From: Myxococcales bacterium
Lineage (GTDB): Bacteria; Myxococcota_A; Polyangia; Haliangiales; Haliangiaceae
Length of the DNA stretch: 64,000 bases
Direction: 5' to 3'
Assembly (NCBI GenBank): GCA_016794525.1
Contig: JAEUJY010000005.1
Span: 1 to 64,000 of the forward strand
Positions 38,107 through 46,926 of the stretch are shown here, in pieces; the stretch's first letter is position 1, and each line of letters starts with the position of its first letter. The translations under genes were made by a program, and so were the position numbers. A model generated the notes under the pieces. That model was not told the origin of the DNA, made no database searches, and saw nothing but the letters and a program-made list of their open reading frames with translations.

Positions 38107-38949
38107 ATGAACGCGACAGCGATCCGGATCGTGGCGATCGTCGCGCTGGCCGCGGTGGGGTGCGTGCCGCCGCCGGTCCGGCGGGTCAACCGCGCCGCGC
38201 TGGTGCCGCGCCTGACGCCCACCCTCGTCGACGGCGCGCCGATGGCGCAGCCGGTCGAGCTGGCGTTCGGCGCGACCAGCCTGATGGCGGGCGCGCCGGG
38301 GCCCGGCGAGGGCGACGCCGCGCTCGAGGTCCCGGGCACGCAGCTCGCGGGCTTCGCGCGGTTCCGCGTCGCCGACTACGCGTCGATCGCGTTCGGCTAC
38401 GCCGCCGGCCTCGACGCGAGCGCGCGGCCGATCCGCCCGCACCAGGCGCCGGTCGACGGCGGCGACGCCGCCGGCATCGGCACCGCGCTGACGGTCGCGG
38501 TGCCGGTGGCGCCCGGATGGTCGGTCGGCGTCGAGGCCGGCGTGGTCGGCTGGGAGGTCCCGTGGATCGAGCACTCGACCTGCGTCGCCAACTGTCCGAT
38601 CGGCGCGCCGATCGACACCACCTCCGAGGGGCGCTCGGTCGTGATGCAGGGCTCGTTCGCCGTGACCCCGACGTACCGCCGCGGCGACTGGACCGTCTTC
38701 GCCAGCGCGACGATCAAGAACCAGCCGACGATCGAGCACAAGGGCACCGAGCTCGGCGTCGACGTCAGCGGCGACGTCGAGGGCGGCCCCGGCGTGTGGC
38801 TGGGCGCGGTCGGGCTGTCGGCGGCGGTGATCGGCGACCTGCGGGTCAGCGCGATCGTGTACGCGCCGCTCGAGCGGGGCCCGGTCGCGACCGGGCCGAG
38901 CCTGGCGACGATGCTGACGCTGCCGCTGGGGCCGCGCCGCGCGCCGTGA
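38107..38949 (+). CDS. Outer-membrane-type lipoprotein, 280 aa
   Basis: MNATAIRIVAIVALAAVGC is a lipoprotein signal. The rest alternates short amphipathic strands and turns (for example FARFRVADYASIAFGYAAG, WSVGVEAGVVGW, GDWTVFASATIKN), suggesting a small beta-barrel or beta-sandwich at the outer membrane. Two cysteines (TCVANC) near residue 160 could form a disulfide. It converges on mmsA with no spare base (TGATCA shared). Function unknown. Confidence 0.6.
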   Translation: MNATAIRIVAIVALAAVGCVPPPVRRVNRAALVPRLTPTLVDGAPMAQPVELAFGATSLMAGAPGPGEGDAALEVPGTQLAGFARFRVADYASIAFGYAAGLDASARPIRPHQAPVDGGDAAGIGTALTVAVPVAPGWSVGVEAGVVGWEVPWIEHSTCVANCPIGAPIDTTSEGRSVVMQGSFAVTPTYRRGDWTVFASATIKNQPTIEHKGTELGVDVSGDVEGGPGVWLGAVGLSAAVIGDLRVSAIVYAPLERGPVATGPSLATMLTLPLGPRRAP

Positions 38950-40449
38950 TCAGCGATTGGTCGGGAAGCCGAGGTCGACGCCGCGGAAGCGCGGATCCGG
39001 CCAGCGGCTGGTGACGACCTTGTTGCGCGTGTAGAAGCGCACGCCGTCGGTGCCGTACATGTGCAGGTCGCCGAACAGCGACGCCTTCCAGCCGCCGAAC
39101 GAGTAGTACGACATCGGCACCGGGATCGGCACGTTGATGCCGACCATGCCGACCTCGACCTCGTGCTGGAACTTGCGGGCGGCGCCGCCGTCGTTGGTGA
39201 ACAGCGCCACGCCGTTGGCGTAGGGGTTCTGGTTCACCATCGCGATGGCCTGGTCGTAGGTGTCGACGCGGGTCACACCCAGCACCGGGCCGAAGATCTC
39301 GTCCTGGTAGATCGACATCGACGGCTGCACGCGGTCGAACAGGCACGGGCCGAGGAAGAAGCCGTCCTCGTGGCCGTGGACCTTCAGGCTGCGGCCGTCG
39401 GCCAGCAGCTGTGCGCCCTCGCGCACGCCGGCGTCGACGTAGCTCGCGACCTTGTCGCGGTGGACGCGGGTGATCAGCGGCCCCATCTCCGAGGTCGGAT
39501 CGCTGCCGGGGCCGGTCTTCAGCTTGCCGATGCGCTCGAGCATCTTGGGGATCAGCTTGTCGGCGGCGGCGCCGACCGCGACCACCATCGAGATCGCCAT
39601 GCACCGCTCGCCGGCCGAGCCGTAGCCGGCGCCGACCGCGGCGTCGGCGGCCAGCTCCATGTCGGCGTCGGGCAGCACGATCATGTGGTTCTTGGCGCCG
39701 CCCAGCGCCTGCACGCGCTTGCCGTGCTTGGTGCCGGTCTCGTAGATGTAGCGGGCGATCGGCGTCGAGCCGACGAACGACACCGCCGCGACGTCGGGGT
39801 GCTCGAGCAGGCGATCCACGGCGACCTTGTCACCGTGGACGACGGTGAAGACGCCGGGCGGCAGGCCGGCCTCGGCCAGGAGCTCGGCGCAGAAGTTGGC
39901 GGCCGACGGGTCGCGCTCGCTGGGCTTGAGCACGAACGCGTTGCCGCACGCGATCGCGATCGGGTACATCCACATCGGCACCATCGCCGGGAAGTTGAAC
40001 GGCGTGATGCCGGCGACGACGCCCAGCGGCTGGCGCAGCGAGTAGCTGTCGACCTCGGTCGAGACGTTCTCCGACAGCTCGCCCTTCTGCAGCTGCGCGA
40101 TGCCGCACGCGAACTCGATGACCTCGAGGCCGCGGTTGACCTCGCCGAGCGCGTCCGACGGCACCTTGCCGTGCTCGCGGGTGAGGATCGCGGCGATGTC
40201 CTTCTGCCGGCGATCGACCAGCTCGCGGAACGCGAACAGCACCTTGGTGCGCTTGGCCAACGACGTGCTCTTCCAGCTGGCCGCCGCGGCCTTGGCCGAG
40301 GCCACCGCCTGATCGACGACCGCCGGAGAGGCCAGCGCGACCCGGGCCTGGACCTGGCCGGTCGCGGGGTTGAACACGTCGCCGTGACGCTCGGCGGGGC
40401 GCTCGTCGAGCTTCCCGTCGATCCAGTGCCGGATGATGCTGTCGGTCAT
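38950..40449 (-). CDS. mmsA: CoA-acylating (methyl)malonate-semialdehyde dehydrogenase, 499 aa
   Basis: An aldehyde dehydrogenase that oxidises methylmalonate or malonate semialdehyde with CoA and NAD+ to propionyl- or acetyl-CoA. It shows TPFNFPAMVPMWMYP near residue 145, VLKPSERDPSAAN near 172, and the active-site Cys in GSAGERCMAIS near 282. The Cys lies in the ERCMA context usual for MmsA. The length is typical. It is divergent from preA across 117 bases, and in the reductive pyrimidine pathway it would take the semialdehyde made by the aminotransferase at 52880. Valine or inositol breakdown are other possible uses. Confidence 0.88.
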   Translation of the reverse strand: MTDSIIRHWIDGKLDERPAERHGDVFNPATGQVQARVALASPAVVDQAVASAKAAAASWKSTSLAKRTKVLFAFRELVDRRQKDIAAILTREHGKVPSDALGEVNRGLEVIEFACGIAQLQKGELSENVSTEVDSYSLRQPLGVVAGITPFNFPAMVPMWMYPIAIACGNAFVLKPSERDPSAANFCAELLAEAGLPPGVFTVVHGDKVAVDRLLEHPDVAAVSFVGSTPIARYIYETGTKHGKRVQALGGAKNHMIVLPDADMELAADAAVGAGYGSAGERCMAISMVVAVGAAADKLIPKMLERIGKLKTGPGSDPTSEMGPLITRVHRDKVASYVDAGVREGAQLLADGRSLKVHGHEDGFFLGPCLFDRVQPSMSIYQDEIFGPVLGVTRVDTYDQAIAMVNQNPYANGVALFTNDGGAARKFQHEVEVGMVGINVPIPVPMSYYSFGGWKASLFGDLHMYGTDGVRFYTRNKVVTSRWPDPRFRGVDLGFPTNR

Positions 40450-40479
40450 GGCCGATGGGTAGCACGGCGGCGCCGGCAG

Positions 40480-40508
40480 TTGAACGGAGTTCGCGGGGCG
40501 TGTTACGC
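40480..40508 (+). promoter_or_regulatory. Possible sigma-70-type promoter for preA
   Basis: TTGAAC (40480-40485) and TTACGC (40503-40508) are 17 bases apart in the 117-base divergent gap between mmsA and preA. The -10 match is weak, so this is only a candidate. Confidence 0.3.
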
Positions 40509-40566
40509 ACGACGTCTGCGCGTGCGCCAGCCTGGCCTCCACGCGCCAACCGCCCAGGGGGATCAC

Positions 40567-41691
40567 GTGGCGATCGATCTGTCCATCACCGTCAACGGCA
40601 TGAAGTTCGACAACCCGTTCGTGCTCGGCTCGGGACCGCCCGGCACCAACGGCAAGGTCATCGCCCGCTCCTACGATCTCGGCTGGGGCGGCATGGTCTG
40701 CAAGACCATGAGCCTCGACGCGTCCAAGGTCATCAACACCGCGCCGCGCTACGCCAAGCTGCGCGCGCGCAGCGCCGACGAGGTCATCGGCTTCGAGAAC
40801 ATCGAGCTGATCAGCGACCGGCCGTTCGAGGACTGGATCGACGACCTGACCCAGCTGAAGAAGCAGTACCCCAACAAGATCCTGATCGCGTCGATCATGG
40901 AGGAGTGCCGCAAGGAGGCGTGGCAGGAGATCACCCGCGCGGTGCAGGCCACCGGCGTCGACGGCTTCGAGCTGAACCTCAGCTGCCCGCACGGCATGCC
41001 CGAGCGCAAGATGGGCATGGCGGTCGGCGAGAACCCCGACCTGATCAGCGAAGTGGTGGGCTGGGTCAAGGAGGTCGCGACGGTGCCGGTGTGGGCCAAG
41101 ATGACGCCCAACGTCGGCAACCCGGTGGTGCCGGCCCACGCCGCGCTGTCGGCCGGCGCCGACGGCATCGCGATGATCAACACGATCCTGTCGGTGATCG
41201 GCATCGACATGAAGACGCTGCGGCCGATGCCGACCGTCGAGGGGCACAGCGTGCCCGGCGGCTACTCGGGCCAGGCGGTGCGGCCGATCGCGCTGCGCCA
41301 GGTGATGGAGGTCGCGCGCGCCCACCCCGGCGTCGAGATCTCCGGCATCGGCGGCATCGAGACCGGCCACGACGCGGCGCAGTTCATGCTGCTGGGGGCG
41401 TCGACGGTGCAGGTCTGCACCGGCGCGATGCTGCGCGGCTACGAGATCATCACCGAGCTCAAGGCCGACCTCGAGAAGTTCATGGTCGACCACAAGTTCG
41501 GCCACCTGCGCGAGTTCATCGGCAAGAGCCTGCCGTACTTCACGACCCACCACGATCTGGGCGAGCGGCAGCGCCTGGCCCGCGAGGCCAAGGAGCAGGC
41601 CCGCGCCACCAGCAAGGGCGCCCGCGCTCTCGACGCGCAGACCTGGCAGGGCGACATCGCCGCCGAGTCGAGCAAGCTGGTCACGAACTGA
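40567..41691 (+). CDS. preA: Dihydropyrimidine dehydrogenase catalytic subunit PreA-like, 374 aa
   Basis: An FMN-dependent TIM barrel that reduces uracil or thymine to the dihydro form, the first step of reductive pyrimidine breakdown. It shows NPFVLGSGPPGTN near residue 18, the catalytic-loop Cys in ELNLSCPHGMPERKMG near 140, VWAKMTPN near 180 and GIGGIETGHDAAQFML near 260. Unlike the E. coli protein it ends without a C-terminal 2x[4Fe-4S] ferredoxin domain. The last 50 residues are a charged helix. No PreT (FAD/NAD subunit) is in the window. GTG 40567 has a G-rich ribosome site. Two hairpins follow the stop. Confidence 0.82.
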   Translation: MAIDLSITVNGMKFDNPFVLGSGPPGTNGKVIARSYDLGWGGMVCKTMSLDASKVINTAPRYAKLRARSADEVIGFENIELISDRPFEDWIDDLTQLKKQYPNKILIASIMEECRKEAWQEITRAVQATGVDGFELNLSCPHGMPERKMGMAVGENPDLISEVVGWVKEVATVPVWAKMTPNVGNPVVPAHAALSAGADGIAMINTILSVIGIDMKTLRPMPTVEGHSVPGGYSGQAVRPIALRQVMEVARAHPGVEISGIGGIETGHDAAQFMLLGASTVQVCTGAMLRGYEIITELKADLEKFMVDHKFGHLREFIGKSLPYFTTHHDLGERQRLAREAKEQARATSKGARALDAQTWQGDIAAESSKLVTN

Positions 41692-41697
41692 ATTACA

Positions 41698-41721
41698 GGG
41701 AGGTCTGTCGCCAGACCTCCC
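41698..41721 (+). terminator. Hairpin after preA
   Basis: A perfect 10-bp stem GGGAGGTCTG / CAGACCTCCC around TCGC, beginning six bases after the preA stop. There is no clear T tract. Confidence 0.6.
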
Positions 41722-41748
41722 CTCGATCCCGGCAAAGCCGGGATCGAG
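41722..41748 (+). terminator. Second hairpin abutting the first
   Basis: A perfect 12-bp stem CTCGATCCCGGC / GCCGGGATCGAG around AAA, immediately after the first hairpin. The pair could be a bidirectional terminator between preA and the minus-strand genes or a small repeat element. The following stretch, 41749-41879, shows no coding bias and no other feature. Confidence 0.6.
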
Positions 41749-41879
41749 CCTCCCCGCCGAGACGGTTGTCCGCGGGGCCTCCCGGGCGGGGCGTGACGGT
41801 GGGGCGGGTTGCGCGGCGTGAACCGGAGGGCGCGCCTCCCGGGCGGATCGTCGCGGCCGGGCGGGTGGCCGCCGCGGCC

Positions 41880-42164
41880 GCTGCAGCCGGCGCCGCTCCA
41901 GCCGGCGAACACCGAGCCGGCGGTCGCCGCGGCGGTCAGCACGACGGTCTGCCCGGGGGCGTAGGGTTCGCTGCAGTCGGCGCCGCAGGTGATGCCGGCC
42001 GGGCTCGAGGTCACGGCGCCGGCGCCAGCGCCGGCGGGCGCCACCGTCAGCGTGAACGCGGGGCTCGCGTCGACGGCGGCGTCGATCGCGTGGTGGTCGT
42101 CGCGACACCCGGCGGTCACCTGGAGCGCGAGCAGCGCGAGCACGGCGCAGGACTTCGGCGTCAT
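41880..42164 (-). pseudogene. Lipoprotein with truncated repeat domain
   Basis: From ATG 42164 the protein starts MTPKSCAVLALLALQVTAGC, a lipoprotein signal. It continues into a bacterial surface-repeat domain (FTLTVAPAGAGAGAV, ITCGADCSEPYAPGQTVVL, SVFAGWSGAGCSG). In intact relatives a further strand of the form T-V-x-V/M follows the G-W-S-G-x-C-x-G element. Here the sequence turns into Pro/Arg/Gly without coding bias and has no stop before 41439, running backwards through the double hairpin and into preA. I read it as a gene that lost its 3' end. The end coordinate marks where homology stops. Confidence 0.5.
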
Positions 42165-42214
42165 GGGGGCCCCCGGGGCGACGACCCCAGCGCCCCGCGC
42201 CGGCGCGGCGCGGT

Positions 42215-43033
42215 TCAGCCCGCCGGCTGCGCCCGCGGCGTGGGATCGGCGCGCTCGAACAGCACGGCGGCGAGGTTGCCGATCGTCCGGATCGGCGGCA
42301 GGTCGAGCTCGAGCACGCGCTGGCGGGAGACCAGCGCGTCGGCCGCGGGGCGATGCGCCGCGGGGATGCGGGCGCGCTCGGCCTCGGTCAGCGGCTGCGC
42401 GACGGCGCGCCGCTGCAGATAGGTGCCGCGCTTGAAGAACGCCGGGTAGTCGTTCCAGTTGACGCCGCGCTGGAACATCAGCTCCTGCTTGGTCGCCGAG
42501 TCCTTGCCGTGCAGCTCGCGATCGCCGTACAGCGCGCCGGCCGCCATCGAGATGCTGTTCTTGACCGCGTCGGTCTCGCGCCACACGAACACGTCGAGCG
42601 CGTCGGCGAGCGTCGGCACCTGCCACACGCGGCAGTCGAAGTGCGGCAACAGCGCGGCCTTGGCCGGCAGGTGCTCGAGCACCAGCTGGTTGAAGCGCGC
42701 GCTGGCCAGGCCGGCCAGCACCGAGCCAATCTTCTGCCATCGGCCGTCGAACAGGTAGGTGGTCGCGGCGTCGGCCGGCTCGTACCAGGCGAGCGTGATC
42801 TCGTCGCTCTGGGTGTACGCGACGCGCGCCTGCGTCTCCTCGACCAGCGTGCGCGCGGTCTCGATCATGCAGCGCGACATCGCCGCGTCGTACGGGCGGG
42901 CCAGCCCGCGGGTGAACGTGTGGAACGCGCGGCCGTCGAGCCGCGCCAAGAGCGGCAGGCCGCGCATCGCGGCGCGGCCCGCCTCGCGCTGCTCGAGATC
43001 CTTGCACCGGTCACCCAGGCCATCGTTGCTCAT
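42215..43033 (-). CDS. tRNA-His guanylyltransferase-like protein (Thg1/TLP), 272 aa
   Basis: A 3'-5' nucleotide polymerase of the Thg1 family. It has LLARLDGRAFHTFTRG near residue 29, with the first metal-binding Asp in R-L-D-G-R, and YTQSDEITLAWY near 74, carrying the second Asp and Glu. VKNSISMAAGALYG lies near 153. In eukaryotes Thg1 adds G-1 to tRNA-His; bacterial Thg1-like proteins repair 5'-truncated tRNAs in vitro. The length matches the family. It starts at ATG 43033, and the truncated lipoprotein lies downstream on the same strand. Which tRNA it acts on here is unknown. Confidence 0.82.
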   Translation of the reverse strand: MSNDGLGDRCKDLEQREAGRAAMRGLPLLARLDGRAFHTFTRGLARPYDAAMSRCMIETARTLVEETQARVAYTQSDEITLAWYEPADAATTYLFDGRWQKIGSVLAGLASARFNQLVLEHLPAKAALLPHFDCRVWQVPTLADALDVFVWRETDAVKNSISMAAGALYGDRELHGKDSATKQELMFQRGVNWNDYPAFFKRGTYLQRRAVAQPLTEAERARIPAAHRPAADALVSRQRVLELDLPPIRTIGNLAAVLFERADPTPRAQPAG

Positions 43034-43167
43034 GACACCAGCTCCTCGCACCGCCTCGCGGTGCGTCGCGCGCGCCCGACGAAGAACACGGCCGGGGCGT
43101 CGCCTGCGCGGTGAGCGCGGCGACAAGAAACCAGGCCGGCCGGCCGGGCGCAAGCGAAAACCTGCGG

Positions 43168-44541
43168 TCACCAGGTCCAGGCGTGATCCGCGGCGGCCCG
43201 GATCGTCAGCGTGGCGCGGCCGGCGAAGCCCAGGCTCGGCGCCTGGCCGTCGAGCGCGCCGTAGAAGCTGCGGCCCAGCTCGGTGGCCAGCGTGGCGTCG
43301 ACGTCGCCGATCCGGCGGTGCGCGTCGAGGGAGACGCCGCCGCTGGTGTCGCGCTGCCACGCGTCGTCGATCCACCGCCGGGTGCGGGCGACGTACGCCT
43401 GGGCGCGGACGTCGACCACGCCGGCGCGGTAGGCCTCGAGCGACCAGCGATCCTCGACCGCGGGCTGCGCCGCCATCGTGACGTAGGGGGTGCGCTCGTA
43501 CTGCCAGCCGACGCCGCCCCACGCGCGCTCGTGCCACCAGCCGGCGCTGGCGACGTCGAGCTCGCCGTCGTCGATGTCGAGCTCGCGCTCGAGCTCGGTG
43601 CGCCCGGGGATGTTCACGATCGCGCCCCAGCCGAGGCGGTAGCGCGCGCCGGTGCGTGGGCTGGTGAGGTCGGCGCGCAAGACCCAGACCGTGTCGACGG
43701 CGGCGCGCTGATCGTCGGGCAGCGCGACGGCGCGGTGGTCGAAGTCCAGGAACGCGACGTGCAAGTTCGACAGCGCCCCGTGGGTGGCGACCTCGAGCAG
43801 CGCGCCGCCGAGCGCGCCCTCGACGCGGCGGCCGTCGTCCTGGCTGGTGACGTCGACGGCGGCGTGGAACGTGAGCAGGTCGAACGCCATCGGCACCGGC
43901 ACCCGCGCGCCGGGGCCCACCGGATGGTTGGGGCGGTTGGCCGAGCCCTCCATCTCGATGCGCAGCACGCGCGTCGCGAGCTCGACGTGCTGCCAGCCGT
44001 ACCGAGCGCGGGCGACGTCGGGCCGCGCGCTCAGGCGCGGCAGCGCCGCCAGCTCCCCGTCGTGGGCGAGCTCGAGGGTCAACGGCACGCTGACGGTGTT
44101 GGTGCGGCGGTTCTCGGCGTCGCCGTCGGCGACGATCGCCGGGCCCAGCCGGAGCTCGGCGTGGGTGCCGGCGCCGGTCGCGTCGATCGTGCCGGCCAGG
44201 TGATGGACGGTCGCGCCGAGGCTGGCCGCGAGCTGGTACTCGGGGTGACCGCCGCGGCCGAAGGTGGCGACGTAGGTCGCGCCGAGGCCGGTGGCGGCGT
44301 CGACGGTGACGTCGCCGGCGGTCGCCGCCGTGGCCGTGAGATCGGCGACGTGGATCAGCGTCAGCGTGTGGCCGACGTGGTCGAAGCGGAGCCGATCGAG
44401 CGCGAAGCAGCCGCGCCCCTGATCGGCGTCGGTACAGGCGTGGGTCGGGCGCGCGTCGGCCAGCGCGGCGGCGATCCCGATCACAGTCGCGGCGAGGCAG
44501 CGCACGCCGATCGCGACTGCAACGGCGAGGCCGAGCGCCAA
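43168..44541 (-). CDS. Exported protein of unknown function, 457 aa
   Basis: The first 30 residues are hydrophobic (ALGLAVAVAIGVRCLAATVIG) and end in ALADA, consistent with a signal peptide. The mature part is dominated by alternating strands with aromatic ends (GWWHERAWGGVGWQYERTPY, DARAQAYVARTRRW-like segments), suggesting an outer-membrane beta-barrel or large beta-sandwich. A CTDADQGRGC pair may form a disulfide. It diverges from the TonB receptor across 140 bases that hold an inverted repeat. No family recognised. Confidence 0.55.
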   Translation of the reverse strand: MALGLAVAVAIGVRCLAATVIGIAAALADARPTHACTDADQGRGCFALDRLRFDHVGHTLTLIHVADLTATAATAGDVTVDAATGLGATYVATFGRGGHPEYQLAASLGATVHHLAGTIDATGAGTHAELRLGPAIVADGDAENRRTNTVSVPLTLELAHDGELAALPRLSARPDVARARYGWQHVELATRVLRIEMEGSANRPNHPVGPGARVPVPMAFDLLTFHAAVDVTSQDDGRRVEGALGGALLEVATHGALSNLHVAFLDFDHRAVALPDDQRAAVDTVWVLRADLTSPRTGARYRLGWGAIVNIPGRTELERELDIDDGELDVASAGWWHERAWGGVGWQYERTPYVTMAAQPAVEDRWSLEAYRAGVVDVRAQAYVARTRRWIDDAWQRDTSGGVSLDAHRRIGDVDATLATELGRSFYGALDGQAPSLGFAGRATLTIRAAADHAWTW

Positions 44542-44590
44542 GCTGGCGCGATGGTTGGACCGCGCCGCGGCGCGCGTGTCGAGCCTTCAC

Positions 44591-44618
44591 CGCCGGTGCC
44601 AGGGAGTGCCCACCGGCG
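44591..44618. promoter_or_regulatory. Inverted repeat upstream of the TonB receptor
   Basis: CGCCGGTG and CACCGGCG are separated by 12 bases, in the gap between two divergent genes and 64 bases before the receptor start. It could be an operator or an mRNA hairpin. The conserved B12 box of cobalamin riboswitches was looked for and not found. Confidence 0.35.
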
Positions 44619-44681
44619 CGTCGACGAGCCCCCATCGCGCGGTCGGTTGACAGCGCGGCAAGGCCCCCGCAGATTCGCGCG

Positions 44682-46904
44682 GTGTCGCGGCTGCCGTGGA
44701 TCCTGATCGCGCTGGCGAGCGTCGCGCGCGCCGATCCCGATCCGGCGCCACCGAACGCGTCGCCCGCACCGCCGCCGCCCGCGCCCGCGCCGGTGCCGTC
44801 GCCCGCGCCCGCGCCCGCGCCCGCGCCGCCGCCGTCGCCCGAAGCGAGCCCGCCGGTGCGTGGCCAGGAGACGATCATCTTGATCGACGAGCGCCCGCGC
44901 GGCGGGACCGGCGAGCTGACCAGCGCCGACCCGGCCGCGCGCGATCGCCGGCGGGCGCTGGCGTTCACGTCGTTCGTCACCGTGATCCACGTCGACGAGC
45001 GCGCCGGCGAGACCCGCGGCGTGGCCGAGGCGGTGGGCGCGTCGGTCGGCGCCGACACCCGCAGCCTGGGCGGGCTCGGCGGGTTCTCGTCGATCGCGGT
45101 GCGCGGCGCCGGCGCCGGCCAGACCCAGGTGTCGGTCGACGGCGTGCCGGTGTCGCGGCTGGGCTCGGTCACCGCGGATCTCTCGCGCTTCGAGCTCGAC
45201 AGCTTCGACGAGGTCGAGCTGTACCGCGGCGCGGTGCCGGTGACGCTGGGCGGCGCCGGCGTCGGCGGCGCGCTCGATCTGCGCACCCGGATCGGGCGGG
45301 CCGCGACCGGCGAGCGCTGGCGCCTGACGCTGGGCGGCGGCTCGTACGGCGCGCGCGGCCTGCGGCTGCGCTACGGCGACGGCGACCCGGACGTCGACCG
45401 CGGCGTCACGGCGAGCGTCGGCTACGCCGGCGCCACCGGCGACTACCGGTTCTTCGACGACGGCGGCACGATGCTGGCGCCCGACGACGATCGCATCGCG
45501 ACCCGGATCAACAATGGCTACGATCAGCTCGACGGCCTGGTGCGGGTGGGCGGCGTCGCCGGCGCGCGCCGCTGGCAGGTCGGGCTGCGCGGCCTGGCCA
45601 AGCGCCAGGGCGTGCCCGGCACCGGCTGGGCCCAGGCCGCCCACACGCGCCTCGACACCGTCGGCGGCACGCTCGACGGCGCGGTCGACGTCGACGAGCC
45701 CGGCGGCCACCTCGGGGTGACCGCGCGCGGCGCCGGCTTCGTCGCGATCGAGGCCCAGGCGTTCCGCGATCCCGACGACGAGATCGGCGTCGGCGCGCAG
45801 GATCGCCGCTACCTGACGCTGGGCGCCGGCGGGCAGGGGGCGGTCGGCTGGCGGCGCGGCCGCCACCACGTCGCGGCCGCGCTCGAGGGCCGCGGCGATC
45901 GCTACCGCGATCGCGAGGTCGGCATGGCGGGCACCACGACCGCCGGCACGCGGCTGGGCGCGGCGCTCGCGCTGGGTGACGACGTCGGGCTGACGCCGCG
46001 GCTCGCGCTCGAGCCGGCGCTGCGGCTGGAGGCGCTGCGCACCGCGCCGCTGGTCGATCGCACCGACACCGGCGCGCCGGCGGCGCCGCCTCGCACCGAG
46101 CTGTTGACCAGCCCGCGGCTCGGCGCGCGGCTGCTCGCCGCCGACGATCTCGCGCTCAAGGCCAGCGTCGGGCGCTACGCGCGGGTGCCGACCGCGCTCG
46201 AGCTGTTCGGCGATCGGGGCTTCTTCGTCGGCCGCCCCGATCTGCGCACCGAGACCGGCTGGGCCGGCGATCTCGGCGTGGTCTACGCGCCGGCCGCGGC
46301 GTGGCGCGCGATCGATCGGGTGTTCGTCGAGGCCGCCGCCTTCGCGGCGCGACCGGTCGACGTGATCGCCGTCGTGTCGACCGGCGGCCTGGTGGCGCGG
46401 CCGGTCAACCTGCCCGGCGCCGACCTGCGCGGCGTCGAGCTCAGCGCCGGCCTGCGGCTGGCCCGCGCGGTGTCGCTGGTCGGCAACTACACGTTCCAGG
46501 ATCCGGTGCAGCGCAGCGCCCAGGGCAGCCTCGACGGCAAGCTGCTGCCGGGGCGGCCGCGCCACGCCGGGTACGCGCGGGTCGACGTCGCGCGGGTGTG
46601 GCGCGCGCGTCAGGGATCGGTGTACGCCGACCTGGCCTACCAGGCCGGCAGCTTCCTCGACGAGGCCAACCTCGCCGCGGTGCCGCCGCGGACGCTGGTC
46701 GGCGTCGGCGCCAAGGTCGAGCTCGGCGGCGGCGTGGCGCTGGGCCTCGAGGTCAAGAACCTGCTCGATCGCCGCACCGAGACGGTCGCGCTCGATCCGC
46801 CGCCGCGGCCCGATCTCACCGCGGTGCCGCGGGCGATCGCCGACGTCGCCGGGTTCCCGCTGCCGGGCCGCGCGCTGTACCTGCGCCTCGACGTCGCGCG
46901 CTGA
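44682..46904 (+). CDS. TonB-dependent outer-membrane receptor, 740 aa
   Basis: A signal peptide (MSRLPWILIALASVARA) is followed by an unusual Pro-Ala spacer of about 40 residues and a TonB-box-like QETIILID near residue 62. The plug domain contains LGGFSSIAVRGAGAGQ, VSVDGVPVSRLG and VELYRGAVPVTLGGAGVGGA. The remaining 520 residues form a predicted 22-strand barrel with ASVGRYARVPTALELFGD and a C-terminal LRLDVAR ending in an aromatic-poor strand. The gene is 22 bases upstream of cobT, so uptake of cobalamin or cobinamide (BtuB-like) is the best guess. Start GTG 44682. Confidence 0.8.
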   Translation: MSRLPWILIALASVARADPDPAPPNASPAPPPPAPAPVPSPAPAPAPAPPPSPEASPPVRGQETIILIDERPRGGTGELTSADPAARDRRRALAFTSFVTVIHVDERAGETRGVAEAVGASVGADTRSLGGLGGFSSIAVRGAGAGQTQVSVDGVPVSRLGSVTADLSRFELDSFDEVELYRGAVPVTLGGAGVGGALDLRTRIGRAATGERWRLTLGGGSYGARGLRLRYGDGDPDVDRGVTASVGYAGATGDYRFFDDGGTMLAPDDDRIATRINNGYDQLDGLVRVGGVAGARRWQVGLRGLAKRQGVPGTGWAQAAHTRLDTVGGTLDGAVDVDEPGGHLGVTARGAGFVAIEAQAFRDPDDEIGVGAQDRRYLTLGAGGQGAVGWRRGRHHVAAALEGRGDRYRDREVGMAGTTTAGTRLGAALALGDDVGLTPRLALEPALRLEALRTAPLVDRTDTGAPAAPPRTELLTSPRLGARLLAADDLALKASVGRYARVPTALELFGDRGFFVGRPDLRTETGWAGDLGVVYAPAAAWRAIDRVFVEAAAFAARPVDVIAVVSTGGLVARPVNLPGADLRGVELSAGLRLARAVSLVGNYTFQDPVQRSAQGSLDGKLLPGRPRHAGYARVDVARVWRARQGSVYADLAYQAGSFLDEANLAAVPPRTLVGVGAKVELGGGVALGLEVKNLLDRRTETVALDPPPRPDLTAVPRAIADVAGFPLPGRALYLRLDVAR

Positions 46905-46926
46905 TCGCCGTCGACCCGCGTGCTAT

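Noticed and set aside
40450-42108. 1052-residue extension of the MmsA frame
   Set aside because: The upstream part is antisense to preA. ATG 40449 begins the conserved MmsA N-terminus.
44542-44681. Cobalamin riboswitch before the TonB receptor
   Set aside because: The conserved B12 box and the GCCACTG-type core were not found.
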